Below are positions 17,302 to 26,496 of a DNA stretch of 64,000 nt, one piece after another. The translations under genes and the position numbers were made by a program. Under the pieces are notes generated by a model, which was given only the letters and a program-made list of their open reading frames with translations, was not told the origin of the DNA and searched no databases. The number at the start of each line of letters is the position of its first letter. Position 1 is the stretch's first letter. Source of the DNA: Planctomycetota bacterium (GTDB taxonomy: Bacteria; Planctomycetota; Phycisphaerae; UBA1845). The stretch lies in NCBI GenBank assembly GCA_024280855.1, contig JAJRPG010000046.1, forward strand, positions 1-64,000. The letters are read 5' to 3'.

Positions 17302-17847
17302 TTAATCTTGCAATAAAGTTGAAACGCTTATCACACTTAGTGTCGCGATCCCGTCACTGCATTCAAAACGTGCGATATTATCTGTTAATTTACTTAACTT
17401 ACAGCCGTCTAAAGATTGCCCTAGTTGCACCCAGCTTCCATTGATGATGGCTACATGAAATTTCGGACTAAGCATGACCGCGTCGAGCGTATATGTAGAT
17501 TCAAACGTCAGATAATCATTTTTTCCGAGAGTTTTTTGCGTGAGATTATTTATATCAGACGCTTCATCATCTTGCTCAGACGCCGATGATCGATGCCTAA
17601 GCGTTGGCGGCATGAAAAAATCTACAAACTCGCTAGGCCCCAATGCCTCCACGAGCTGGGGGAATGGCAACTCTGGAATTGAATCGATAGCAGCGACTGC
17701 GGATGAATCATCAGGCAAGATGGCTGAGGGGGCAGGGGCGGCGATGGCTACCTCGGGCGCGTACCCGACTGCCACGCGGTCGATAATCAAGGCTATCACG
17801 CCACATGCTAATATGGCGATGTAGAGACGCTTTTTTTGTGGCGTCAT
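17302..17847 (-). CDS. GspC/PilP-like periplasmic protein
   Basis: Unrecognised at family level by name, but the plan fits GspC/PilP: one N-terminal membrane helix (about 8-26, IAILACGVIALIIDRVAVG), a Pro/Ala/acidic linker (30-120), and a small C-terminal beta domain (VAIINGSWVQLGQSLDGCKL ... IARFECSDGIATLSV), the HR-type fold that contacts a secretin in known systems. The two Cys (KLxxC pattern, FEC) may form a disulfide. It overlaps the PilO-like gene by 4 bp, matching the PilM-N-O-P order. The partner secretin is not in the window. Confidence 0.6.
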   Translation of the reverse strand: MTPQKKRLYIAILACGVIALIIDRVAVGYAPEVAIAAPAPSAILPDDSSAVAAIDSIPELPFPQLVEALGPSEFVDFFMPPTLRHRSSASEQDDEASDINNLTQKTLGKNDYLTFESTYTLDAVMLSPKFHVAIINGSWVQLGQSLDGCKLSKLTDNIARFECSDGIATLSVISVSTLLQD

Positions 17848-18440
17848 GATGAGCCGTCCTTTGGCTGGCCTGCGTCCGAAGCCTGCGCCGAAAACATGCT
17901 GATCGTAAATTTCGCATTTCGCTTGAGCGAAGATGTCTCACCGCCTTGGGCCAATGAGAAAAAACCAACATCCGCCCAATAAGCACTCTTCTCAATGGAT
18001 TCAAAAAACGCTAAAATCGCCTGCAAAGATCCCGATATTTCAAATTGCGAGCGCTCTTCCACCAAGCCAGGATATTGAGCTGCGACCATTGGCACTTGGC
18101 TTTGAATCGTAACGCCTGCCTCCGCAGCCAGCGTCGTCAGGTTCTCGAAATAATCATCAGACGGGAACTGATTGGGCAGCGTGCCTCGTTCAACTAAATC
18201 TACGGTTTGCTGCTGAATCTCAGATTGCTGCGCTGTATTAGATACTTGCAATGTCGCCAATGTCTGTCGAGCGCGGCCTAATTCGTCCCTCATGCCTACC
18301 ATTTCCTGGCCAGAGCGATCGAAGTACGTGACTAAAAGCCACAGCGCAACACATGATAATGTCGCAACTATGGCACCGCAGATTAAGTCCACACCCCAAA
18401 TCGACCAGCGCACATTGTTAGATAATTTTACCATGCGCAA
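17844..18440 (-). CDS. pilO: PilO/GspM-like inner membrane assembly protein
   Basis: A 198-residue bitopic membrane protein: helix about 14-38 (GVDLICGAIVATLSCVALWLL), coiled coil about 40-85 rich in Gln (TLATLQVSNTAQQSEIQQQ), then a ferredoxin-like domain (DDYFENLTTLAAEAGVTIQS, FEISGSLQAILAFFESIEKS, AKFTISMFSA). This is the PilO plan; PilO pairs with PilN to link the cytoplasmic PilM ring to the outer-membrane channel. It overlaps PilN by 13 bp and the GspC/PilP-like gene by 4 bp. Confidence 0.78.
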   Translation of the reverse strand: MRMVKLSNNVRWSIWGVDLICGAIVATLSCVALWLLVTYFDRSGQEMVGMRDELGRARQTLATLQVSNTAQQSEIQQQTVDLVERGTLPNQFPSDDYFENLTTLAAEAGVTIQSQVPMVAAQYPGLVEERSQFEISGSLQAILAFFESIEKSAYWADVGFFSLAQGGETSSLKRNAKFTISMFSAQASDAGQPKDGSS

Positions 18441-19048
18441 ATCACCTCAAATCGAAAATAGGAACCGTCGAGTACATCTTGACGACGCGAATGGGTTAAG
18501 GTGACGGATTTAAATATACCAGAAGTTTTTAATCGTCGAACCAAATCATGTGGTTCACCAGCGCCAGCGGTGTAACCTAACAACCGTAGCTTTCTAGCTG
18601 CGTCAATGGTCACTACTTCATCGCACTTTATGGCATTGCCTGCTTGTATTGATGCTGACTGCGTGCGACGAACTTTGGATGGCGACGTAGGGTCCGTGCT
18701 AATAGAGGTTAGCCAAGCTGACTTGGGTAGACATTGCGTCACCACCGCGATAATTTTTGTCCACGCCCGCTTACCCCGCAGCGAATCAGCTCGTTCCATT
18801 TGATCCCGAAGCTGCACACTCTTCGCCTTCGCCTCTTTAAGCTTCTGTTGAAACGTTTTAACCTGGGCCAAAAACTGATCTGTTTGCGACTGAACATCAC
18901 TCGCTTCTACGCGCTGACTAAACGTTAGCCACAACATCATCAATACGCACATAAGCGCAACAGCCATGGGCGCTAACCATCGCTGTAAATGACGTCGGCG
19001 CTGCTGCCGAGTCATAATATATTCTGGAATTAAGTTAATACGAGCCAT
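18428..19048 (-). CDS. pilN: PilN-like inner membrane assembly protein
   Basis: Start at 19048 is chosen because it yields MARINLIPEYI, the conserved N-terminal INLxP motif by which PilN docks onto PilM. Then one membrane helix (about 29-48), a Lys/Gln coiled coil (55-95) and a C-terminal ferredoxin-like domain (LRLLGYTAGAGEPHDLVRRL, RFEVICAW). The linker with KSAWLTSISTDPTSP resembles GspL/PilN. It starts 4 bp after the PilM stop and overlaps PilO by 13 bp. A longer frame to 19066 would lack INLIP at the end. Confidence 0.82.
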   Translation of the reverse strand: MARINLIPEYIMTRQQRRRHLQRWLAPMAVALMCVLMMLWLTFSQRVEASDVQSQTDQFLAQVKTFQQKLKEAKAKSVQLRDQMERADSLRGKRAWTKIIAVVTQCLPKSAWLTSISTDPTSPSKVRRTQSASIQAGNAIKCDEVVTIDAARKLRLLGYTAGAGEPHDLVRRLKTSGIFKSVTLTHSRRQDVLDGSYFRFEVICAW

Positions 19049-19052
19049 GTGC

Positions 19053-20141
19053 TCACTCATCCTCAATCGCTAAACCAATAGCCAAGCCAAACATCTCCAA
19101 GGGCAGGTTTTTTCCACTGCTAAAATTAATCCGACAGTCGGTAGCCTCTAAATAATCACTGGCAGACCGCACTTCGATGCCCAATCCTTGGGCGAAGTAT
19201 TCTGAAACACCTCGCACACATGCTCCTCGCCCTACCAAAACTAAATCGTCAGCTTGGCGTTTTGGAAAACTGCTCAATACATATTCGTAAGACCGACTAA
19301 TCTCTGAAGTCAAATCATGAAGTAGCCGGCGTAAATAGCCGCCAAGCATTTCTGAAAGCTCATTTCCAGATGTTTCTCCGGCGATGGTTTTTCCACGATT
19401 CGACAGAGATACGCCATGATCGAATAACTGAATACGCGCCGTAGACTCACTAACTTTTAACGCCGTTGAGATGGCACTTATCCACTCACCCACTCCCGTG
19501 CCTACACGACGGACGAGAACAGGCACATGATCCACATATATAATTAGCCGAGCTTGTCGCTGCCCAACATCTAAAACACCCCAAACGGAAGACGCAGGCC
19601 AAGGCTTGAGCTTACCCACGAAGCGACCTAACGCGGTCGGCGCAACATCCACGCACTGGCAATTGAACCCCGCTTGTTCGCATGCATCCAGCGCCTGCTC
19701 GATATACAGCGTGGGTGCTGCAACACTCATGACATTAGGAACTGGCGCAGGCGTATCTGGCAACATCCAATAATTTATTTCCATCTGATCTGTAGCATTA
19801 TTCGCCATGCGCAGCGCCTCATTCTTGATGGCTTCATGCATCTCATCGACTTGCTGCTTTTTCATGTCGAGTGCGTGAAACTCCACTTCCGGGCTGCTGA
19901 GACCAAAAACGATCTTCTTCCCGCGAAATCCGGCGCTAGACAATAAGCGTTTAAGCGATGAAGATTCCACCTCTGGCTTCTCGCCCTGTTCATCAGCGCT
20001 AGGCCTGTCGGACTGTACGACGCTTACGACTTCTGCCATGCCACGGCGATTGATCACTTGTGCGGCGCGAATCGCGCTATCACCAAAGTCCAGGCCAATG
20101 GCACTGACGCGGGAAACTTTTTTTGTAGCCAGTTTCAACAT
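19053..20141 (-). CDS. pilM: PilM-like actin-fold assembly protein
   Basis: Cytoplasmic ATP-binding protein that forms a ring under the PilN/PilO complex. Seen: phosphate-1 motif AIGLDFGDSAIRAAQV (about 15-30), the long middle region with helices around DEMHEAIKNEALR, VWGVLDVGQRQARLIIY (second actin-fold strand set, about 190), and near the C-terminus DDLVLVGRGACVRGVSEYFAQGLGIEV, the adenosine-type motif. Length 362 is normal for PilM (about 350). It precedes PilN by 4 bp. Confidence 0.88.
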   Translation of the reverse strand: MLKLATKKVSRVSAIGLDFGDSAIRAAQVINRRGMAEVVSVVQSDRPSADEQGEKPEVESSSLKRLLSSAGFRGKKIVFGLSSPEVEFHALDMKKQQVDEMHEAIKNEALRMANNATDQMEINYWMLPDTPAPVPNVMSVAAPTLYIEQALDACEQAGFNCQCVDVAPTALGRFVGKLKPWPASSVWGVLDVGQRQARLIIYVDHVPVLVRRVGTGVGEWISAISTALKVSESTARIQLFDHGVSLSNRGKTIAGETSGNELSEMLGGYLRRLLHDLTSEISRSYEYVLSSFPKRQADDLVLVGRGACVRGVSEYFAQGLGIEVRSASDYLEATDCRINFSSGKNLPLEMFGLAIGLAIEDE

Positions 20142-20165
20142 AATCGATACTCGACACCCTGATAG

Positions 20166-21341
20166 TTACATAGCTGATGTCATGTCAAACATTGGAATAA
20201 ATAAGGACAAACAAACGGCACCAACGACCACACCCATACCGAGTAAAATGATAGGCTCGATCAATCGTGCGACGACGTCCACCGCCTCAGTATTTGACTC
20301 ATCCAGCATGTCTGCCGCGAAAAGTAAAGCGCCATCTATATTTCCACATTCTTCACCCGTGCGCACGGCTTGACATAAATAAGGTTCCACTATCCCAGAA
20401 GCCTCCAAGGCATAACTGATCGACCCACCGGAAGTTACGGAATCTTCTAAGTCCTTAAACATTTTCTGAAATGCGCTATTCGATGTTGCCCCTCTAATCA
20501 GCGCGATGGAATCAAGTAGGCCCACCTTACTTTGAAGTAGTAGCCCTAACGTTCGGAATACGCTGCCTTGAATAAGCTTGGAACGTAACTTTCCTACTAT
20601 GGGAATGGATAGCTGAAAATCGGCCAACCATTGTCGGCCCTTTTTTGAAATGACAACCCAGGCTATTCCCGCGCCACAAGCAAGTATACAGCCGAGTAAA
20701 ATGGCCCAATGCTCGCTTATGAACTTGCCAGATGACAACATGAATTGCGTACTGGCTGGAATTTCAACGTCTAGTTGCACAAACATGTCTGCAAAGCGCG
20801 GCATCACAAATAGCATTAAGCCGAGAATAATATGTATACACATGAATATGAGCAATATCGGATAAGCCATCGCCCCGCCTATCTTATTTCTCATCGCACG
20901 CTGTTTACCCACAATAGCGGCTAATCGTTCAAACATTTGCGGTAACATCGCCCCGGCTTCGCCTGCGGCTACGATGGCACAAAAAACTGAATCAAACGTT
21001 CTGGGATGTTTCTTAAACGATTCTGTTAGAGATACCCCTTCTTCCAAATCTTCCGCGACATTATTGAGCAAATCTTTCTGCGCTGGCTTGCTCATTTGCT
21101 TAGCGATGGATTGTATCGCAGGAACCAGACCACTACCTGACCGAAGGAGCATAGACATTTGTCGTGTGAACAAAGCCAGTACCTTGATAGACAGTCGTTC
21201 TTCTTTCGCAGGCTTTAATGACGCAGGTTTTTTTTCGTTAATGCTAGCGACTCGTTTAGCCTCGCGCTTTGTAGACGCGCGATCGGCACGCGTTTTCGCT
21301 GCGTGGTCCTGAGCCTGTATCCCTCGAGTCGCGCCGATCAT
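20166..21341 (-). CDS. Inner membrane platform protein GspF/PilC
   Basis: Polytopic platform protein of type II secretion / type IV pili that couples the ATPase to filament growth. Seen: two T2SSF repeats, first at about 60-175 (FTRQMSMLLRSGSGLVPAIQSI; CAIVAAGEAGAMLPQMFERL), second at about 260-385 (FRTLGLLLQSKVGLLDSIALI; CQAVRTGEECGNIDGALLF), with membrane segments near 155-180, 208-230 and 360-385. The first 50 residues are Lys/Ala-rich and variable. It follows the ATPase gene with a 4-bp overlap. Confidence 0.93.
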   Translation of the reverse strand: MIGATRGIQAQDHAAKTRADRASTKREAKRVASINEKKPASLKPAKEERLSIKVLALFTRQMSMLLRSGSGLVPAIQSIAKQMSKPAQKDLLNNVAEDLEEGVSLTESFKKHPRTFDSVFCAIVAAGEAGAMLPQMFERLAAIVGKQRAMRNKIGGAMAYPILLIFMCIHIILGLMLFVMPRFADMFVQLDVEIPASTQFMLSSGKFISEHWAILLGCILACGAGIAWVVISKKGRQWLADFQLSIPIVGKLRSKLIQGSVFRTLGLLLQSKVGLLDSIALIRGATSNSAFQKMFKDLEDSVTSGGSISYALEASGIVEPYLCQAVRTGEECGNIDGALLFAADMLDESNTEAVDVVARLIEPIILLGMGVVVGAVCLSLFIPMFDMTSAM

Positions 21342-23098
21342 GTTAGATTCTCCATACCTGCGCCACTAGGATCGCCACATTCCATCGCTTCAGAACGCGA
21401 TACGCGAACTACTTCTTCAAGCGTGGACTTACCAGCTTCAACCAAATCCAAAGCTTTCTCTCGCAGCGTCCGCCATCCTGTTTGCTTGAGATACATACGC
21501 ACGTCCTGCTCCGATGCCTCTTCCTGTACCAACCGCTTGAGTTCAGTGTCCATCACCATGACTTCATAAATACCAACTCGCCCACGAAAGCCGCTGTTAT
21601 TACATTCACGGCAGCCTTCTCCCTTTTGGAAAACTTCGTTGGTGCGATGCTCCCAGCCAACCTTTCTAAGCAAGGACTCTGGCGGGTAATATGACGTGCG
21701 ACATGATGGGCATATTTTTCTCGCAAGCCGCTGAGCCACGAAACCCAATAGCGATGAGCTAATCAGGAACGGCTCTACGCCCATATCAAGCAAACGCATG
21801 ATCGCACCCGGGCAGTCATTGGTATGCAGCGTTGATAACACGAGGTGGCCAGTCAGTGCCGCCTGGATGGCGATGCGCGCAGTCTCCTGGTCTCGAATCT
21901 CTCCCACCATAACCACGTCAGGGTCTTGCCGAAGTATTGATCGAAGCGCACGCACGAAAGTTAGCCCCACCTGTTCATTAACCTGTATCTGATTAATGAG
22001 GGGTAATTGATATTCAACGGGATCCTCAATCGTCGTGATATTCGTAGCTTCGTTACGCAATAAATCCAGTGCAGAATAAAGTGTCGTCGTCTTGCCACTT
22101 CCCGTCGGGCCTGTCACCAGCATCAGGCCATAAGGACTACGAATCATGGATTCAACAGCGATGCGATCCTGGCCAACAATACCTAAGTCTTCCAGATTAA
22201 AGCTCAATTGAGACTTATCTAAAATTCGCAGTACAATTTTTTCACCAAGCACCGTGGGCATGGACGATACGCGCAGATCGATCTCTCGACCGTCAGCCAT
22301 GATATGCACGCGGCCCTCTTGCGGAAGCCTTTTTTCCGCGATATCCATACGACCAATGACTTTCACACGCGATACGACTGAAGCGTGCATGCCTTTGGGA
22401 GGGCGAAGAATTTCGCGCAATTGGCCATCCACCCGAGCGCGAATATGCGTGGCGTCACGATCAGGTTCAATATGAATATCACTCGCACCCGCTCGAAGCG
22501 CGGTAAGAATAGCCAAGTTCACAAGATTGACGACCGGACTACCATCGATCATCTTATCGAGGTCCGTCACTGGCCCTTCATCTATCGCCTCATGTTCCGA
22601 AATCTGGATATCGCTTTCATCCATTGACGCGAGGAACGAATCGACGTTGACTTCTTCAGCTAAATACTTCTTTTGATACTCCTGCAAATTCTCTTCGATC
22701 ACCAATACCGCGCGAATTTGGCAACCAGTCAAATTTCGTATGCGGTCTAGCGTGGGCAGCGACTGCGGATCGACCATAGCGACGGTCAAATCATCTTTGA
22801 CACGAAACAATGGGAGTACGCGCATACGTTCAGCTTCTTCTCGTGGCAAGAGCTTCGCAATGGCAGGATCAATCAAGCCATGCCTCAAGACGCACCCTTT
22901 TACTTGTAATCGTTTTGATAAGGCATCGACAAGTGCCCCAGCCGTTAGCGAACCCTCGTCAACCAGCAACTGGCCAATACGTCCGCCGCTTTCTTCCTGG
23001 CGAGATAGCGCATCCGTAAGCTGTTCCTCGTTGATGATTCCATCACGAACCAACTGCTCGCCTAATCGAACCGCAGAAGATGTTTTAATCGTAGCCAT
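21338..23098 (-). CDS. Secretion/assembly ATPase GspE/PilB
   Basis: Hexameric cytoplasmic ATPase that powers pilus or pseudopilus growth. Seen, in a 586-residue protein: N-terminal MshEN domain with RLGEQLV...GGRIGQLLVDEG (about 11-50), a second MshEN-like unit to about 145, Walker A GPTGSGKT (330-337), Asp box IEDPVEY (357-363), Walker B VVMVGEIRD (395-403), His box LSTLHTND (421-428), and a zinc motif formed by C463-x2-C466 and C496-x2-C499. The MshEN domain binds cyclic-di-GMP in characterised members, which fits the HD-GYP and GGDEF genes upstream. Confidence 0.94.
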   Translation of the reverse strand: MATIKTSSAVRLGEQLVRDGIINEEQLTDALSRQEESGGRIGQLLVDEGSLTAGALVDALSKRLQVKGCVLRHGLIDPAIAKLLPREEAERMRVLPLFRVKDDLTVAMVDPQSLPTLDRIRNLTGCQIRAVLVIEENLQEYQKKYLAEEVNVDSFLASMDESDIQISEHEAIDEGPVTDLDKMIDGSPVVNLVNLAILTALRAGASDIHIEPDRDATHIRARVDGQLREILRPPKGMHASVVSRVKVIGRMDIAEKRLPQEGRVHIMADGREIDLRVSSMPTVLGEKIVLRILDKSQLSFNLEDLGIVGQDRIAVESMIRSPYGLMLVTGPTGSGKTTTLYSALDLLRNEATNITTIEDPVEYQLPLINQIQVNEQVGLTFVRALRSILRQDPDVVMVGEIRDQETARIAIQAALTGHLVLSTLHTNDCPGAIMRLLDMGVEPFLISSSLLGFVAQRLARKICPSCRTSYYPPESLLRKVGWEHRTNEVFQKGEGCRECNNSGFRGRVGIYEVMVMDTELKRLVQEEASEQDVRMYLKQTGWRTLREKALDLVEAGKSTLEEVVRVSRSEAMECGDPSGAGMENLT

Positions 23099-23138
23099 GC
23101 GTAATACAATCGATAAGTAAATCTATGCGGATCGGAAA

Positions 23139-23474
23139 CTACAAATAGCTTTTCACCGCATCTTCAACTTCGTTAAACAAACGAAAATGGGACGTTGTCC
23201 CAGTTAATTCCAACACTTCGCGACAGATTTGTGGCACTTGCGCGAGCTTCAATTCTTCGGCGCGTTCGGCCAACTCTTCACTAACCAGAACAAGCGTTTC
23301 GAGTGCAACGCTGTCCAGATAAGGCACATGCTGCAAAGACACGACAACGTGAGGATTCGTTACATGAAGTTTTTCGCGTAGAATGCTACCAAAATGGTGG
23401 GCATCGTCATCGACGAGAGGCCCTATAGGCGCAATGACATCTACGGACCCCATCTTCACCGAATCGATCTTCAT
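23139..23474 (-). CDS. STAS-domain protein (anti-sigma factor antagonist type)
   Basis: A 111-residue single STAS domain: beta strand MGSVDVIAPIGPLVDDDA, strand PHVVVSLQHVPYLDSVALE with a Ser in the usual phospho-acceptor site (DSVAL), then helix LVLVSEELAERAEELK and strand KLAQVPQICREVLE. Known proteins of this type switch partner proteins by Ser phosphorylation. No PP2C phosphatase or anti-sigma kinase is next to it; the partner is unknown. The start overlaps the end of the GGDEF gene by 4 bp and the ATPase gene follows 40 bp on. Confidence 0.85.
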   Translation of the reverse strand: MKIDSVKMGSVDVIAPIGPLVDDDAHHFGSILREKLHVTNPHVVVSLQHVPYLDSVALETLVLVSEELAERAEELKLAQVPQICREVLELTGTTSHFRLFNEVEDAVKSYL

Positions 23475-24802
23475 AAAGCAGCCTCCGTGGCTATATTGAC
23501 CTCATCAGGTCTCGTCACCAACGATACGCCATCAATTCTTGCTGATCGCCATGTCGATAAAGCACTGGAGAGTAAAGTACGCACATCTGTTTGATCTGGT
23601 CCGGCAGTGACGACGCCGCATCGTATACCAACCTCTCCGCCCCATCGCTGACTATTTCCAACCACTTCTTCGAGGCGTGCGACCAATTGGGTAGCGACCA
23701 ACGTCGTCAGCTCGGCATCTACTCGTCGTAAGAACACAACGATACGAGACTCGTCGAATCGGCCGATACAATCGTCGGTGCGTATCTTTTTTCGGACGAC
23801 ATCGCTAGCGGCCCGAACGATTTCATCTACAACTTCCCATCGCCCCGAATCCGACAATTGACGCAGTCTCTCTAAAGCAACAATAACCATGGCCACTGGC
23901 TCATTGTTATCATTCGACTGCTTTAGCGCTCGTTGAGCGGATTGAATAAACGCCTCTCTTGTAAGCAATCCTGACACGGGGTCGGTTTGACCTAGTTTCG
24001 CGCCTACAGCCGCATCGTAAACTGTATTCCAAAATTGACCTATCAATCGCTCAACGCAGGTAAGCATTTTTTCCTGTTGAGAATGGGATGCATCTATCGT
24101 TCCCACTTCAATCACGCCAATGCATGCCCCGCTTCGAATGACCGGGAAGCACCAGGTTGCGCCCCGTGATTGAGCATCCTGGTCTCGCACCGCATAGTCA
24201 GAACTAGCAGAACTCGGTTTCAGGTAACGAGACTTACTTCGCATTATTTGTGCAGGAAGCCCCACAGTCGATGACACAACGGGAACATCATCCCAGACCT
24301 CCGGCACACGCAAAGGCACTAAACCTGTCGCATCGTCAATGGTTCGGTAAGGACGTATGTGTGTGGCATGGCACAATCTAGCCAATACCGATCGTACATA
24401 TTCGTCAAAGTCATCCCAAATATCACTTCGCTCTCGATGGTCATCAAGCCATGTATCAAAGCGAAACAATTCTTCGCCCAATAAAGACCATGAAGAATGA
24501 TCCTCTAGCTGAGGCGTGACATTTCGATTTTCAACTTCCTTCGTCATTCTCGTTTTCACAGGCGATTCATAGCTACTCGACCATTTACCCATTACGACGA
24601 TTACAACGGCTCCCCCCAAAAGCGCAACCAACGTACTTGCATTCATCTTGGCTAAGGAACCCACTGAACCTTGTACCAACATGAACCAAAACAATGCGCA
24701 CAACACTCCCAACCAATGGCCGCGCCGATGCTCAAGCAGGCGACCGCCAAGTCCGGCGACCAGGACTACAGGGAACCAGGTAAGAATTAGCAAGGTCATC
24801 AT
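23471..24802 (-). CDS. Membrane protein with GAF-like and degenerate GGDEF domains
   Basis: A 443-residue protein: two to three membrane helices in residues 1-75, a GAF-like sensor (about 130-270, TWCFPVIRSGACIGVIEVG) and a GGDEF domain (about 285-435, DPVSGLLTREAF). The active site is lost: where RYGGDEF is expected the sequence reads GRFDESRIVVFL. It is therefore unlikely to make cyclic-di-GMP and may act as a ligand- or protein-binding relay. It is placed between the HD-GYP gene (4-bp overlap) and the STAS gene (4-bp overlap). Confidence 0.87.
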   Translation of the reverse strand: MMTLLILTWFPVVLVAGLGGRLLEHRRGHWLGVLCALFWFMLVQGSVGSLAKMNASTLVALLGGAVVIVVMGKWSSSYESPVKTRMTKEVENRNVTPQLEDHSSWSLLGEELFRFDTWLDDHRERSDIWDDFDEYVRSVLARLCHATHIRPYRTIDDATGLVPLRVPEVWDDVPVVSSTVGLPAQIMRSKSRYLKPSSASSDYAVRDQDAQSRGATWCFPVIRSGACIGVIEVGTIDASHSQQEKMLTCVERLIGQFWNTVYDAAVGAKLGQTDPVSGLLTREAFIQSAQRALKQSNDNNEPVAMVIVALERLRQLSDSGRWEVVDEIVRAASDVVRKKIRTDDCIGRFDESRIVVFLRRVDAELTTLVATQLVARLEEVVGNSQRWGGEVGIRCGVVTAGPDQTDVRTLLSSALSTWRSARIDGVSLVTRPDEVNIATEAAL

Positions 24803-26112
24803 GCTGGCATAATCCCGATTGAGTTACAAATTGAATCCGTTTCCTGCAAGAAATTTTCGGAATCTTTCAACAACGTCTTCCAAGCGTTCTCGTCATGACT
24901 AAGAAGGTTTTTCATCATCGTAATGAATGTCGCTGTTAAAGTAGGGTCGCACGTCTCACCGGCTTCGTTGTCAAGAATATCCAGCGCCTCCTTCCAGGAA
25001 TATGCGCCTCGATATGAACGGTTAGATGTAAGCGCATCAAAAATATCTGCAATCTGAATAAGCCTAGCCTGCAGTGGAATACCCTCACCCTTAAGGCCGG
25101 CAGGATAACCTTTGCCATTGAATTTTTCGTGATGGTGCAATACCCCCGGTAGCGCACCGGCCAACTTGGGAATTTCTTTAACAACTTGATAACTGCGCGT
25201 GGGATGCTCTTTCATGTGGGTAAACTCTTCGTCTGTGAGCTTACCCTCTTTCTTGAGAACCTCATCTCGAATGCCAATTTTTCCAACGTCGTGCAGCAAC
25301 GCACTCCATTGAAGCATCTGAAGATCGTGACCAGTCAAGCCGATGCGTTGCCCCAACAACATGGAGAAAAATCCTACGCGGACAGAATGGCCAGAGGTGT
25401 ATTCGTCTTTTTGGTCAACCGCATTAACCAGCGCACGCACCATAGATAACGATATGCCGCGTAATTCCAATACGAGTCTATGATTTCGAATCACATCTCC
25501 ACAATAATTACACAGCGCCTCCACCATGGTCATATCGCAAGCTCGAAACTGCGATTCCTTTTCGCTTCGAGAGACGACGATGACGCAAACAAATTCATCA
25601 CCAGCCATCACCGGACCTACCAAAATTTGCACTGTACCGTTATTAAATTCGCCGGTTGGTGCATGCTCCACAAGTACACGCATTTCCTTAGCGGCGCGAT
25701 CTACAGTCTTATCGATCCAATCTGAATACGTTTTTTCACCACCAAGAATTTCGTCAAACTCGCAAGCCTGACTTGCTCCCGTATATACGTCACAACCAAC
25801 ATAACTCCGTTGCAATCCATCGATAAATACATCCAACACCTGCGATTCATCACACGCAATTGACAACCGCCGCGTGACTTCGAACACTACGCCAAGAAGT
25901 TCGTAAGCTGCAAGCAGTTCCTCGCCCATGCCCAAGTGCTCATCAAGCACCTTTTGCAGCATTTTCTGCACAACACTAAAAGCCGATTCGCAATCAAACG
26001 GTGCAACGCCATTGGCTACAGTTGCTTTCAGTAGCGTCAATGCCTCTTGTGCGTCCTTGGGCTTTTGGCAAGTCGCAGAGATATTTTCCTGGTGGCCGCT
26101 CAATCCGCACAC
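24799..26112 (-). CDS. GAF/HD-GYP cyclic-di-GMP phosphodiesterase
   Basis: A 437-residue cytoplasmic protein: a leading helical region, a GAF-like domain (about 70-210) and an HD-GYP domain (about 225-420). Seen: ALLHDVGKIG with H274/D275, EHPTRSYQVV, HHHEKFNGKGYPAGL (326-340) and IADIFDALTSNRSYR, so the metal and GYP residues are intact. Expected reaction: hydrolysis of cyclic-di-GMP to pGpG/GMP. It overlaps the receiver gene by 13 bp and the GGDEF gene by 4 bp, so it probably acts with the kinase and receiver upstream. Confidence 0.92.
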   Translation of the reverse strand: MCGLSGHQENISATCQKPKDAQEALTLLKATVANGVAPFDCESAFSVVQKMLQKVLDEHLGMGEELLAAYELLGVVFEVTRRLSIACDESQVLDVFIDGLQRSYVGCDVYTGASQACEFDEILGGEKTYSDWIDKTVDRAAKEMRVLVEHAPTGEFNNGTVQILVGPVMAGDEFVCVIVVSRSEKESQFRACDMTMVEALCNYCGDVIRNHRLVLELRGISLSMVRALVNAVDQKDEYTSGHSVRVGFFSMLLGQRIGLTGHDLQMLQWSALLHDVGKIGIRDEVLKKEGKLTDEEFTHMKEHPTRSYQVVKEIPKLAGALPGVLHHHEKFNGKGYPAGLKGEGIPLQARLIQIADIFDALTSNRSYRGAYSWKEALDILDNEAGETCDPTLTATFITMMKNLLSHDENAWKTLLKDSENFLQETDSICNSIGIMPA

Positions 26113-26495
26113 TCCGTTCCAGCCGGAGCTGGATGATTTTCTAATAATCGCGAGATGTCATCGACCAGCCGTGACGGCGTAAACGGTTTAGCGCGAAGAT
26201 TGACATCCAAACCGGCTGACTGCTGTAACAGCTCTGTTTGATCGCATCGCGCAGAAAGTAAAATGATGGGCATCGACATCTTTAATTCGTCTCGAACTGC
26301 GTGAACAAGTTGCAAGCCATCCATCTCAGGCATGTTCATGTCAGTGATGAGCAGATCAACTGGATTCTCACGCAAAAAAGCCAATGCCAATGCGCCATTG
26401 GCCGCATCATTAACATCATGACCATGACGCTCAAGCCACATGTGCATAATCCGTATGATGTGCGGTTCATCTTCTGCTAATAATATATAAGCCAT
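26100..26495 (-). CDS. Response regulator, single receiver domain
   Basis: A 131-residue CheY-like stand-alone receiver. Seen: acidic pair AEDEPH near residue 8, phospho-acceptor Asp in LLITDMNMPEMDG (about 52), ILLSAR with the conserved Ser/Thr position, and the Lys in RAKPFTPSRLV. No DNA-binding or enzymatic output follows, so the output is likely the HD-GYP protein encoded by the next gene, which overlaps by 13 bp. The gene starts one base after the kinase gene ends, so the pair is a two-component system. Confidence 0.93.
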   Translation of the reverse strand: MAYILLAEDEPHIIRIMHMWLERHGHDVNDAANGALALAFLRENPVDLLITDMNMPEMDGLQLVHAVRDELKMSMPIILLSARCDQTELLQQSAGLDVNLRAKPFTPSRLVDDISRLLENHPAPAGTECAD

Positions 26496-26496
26496 G

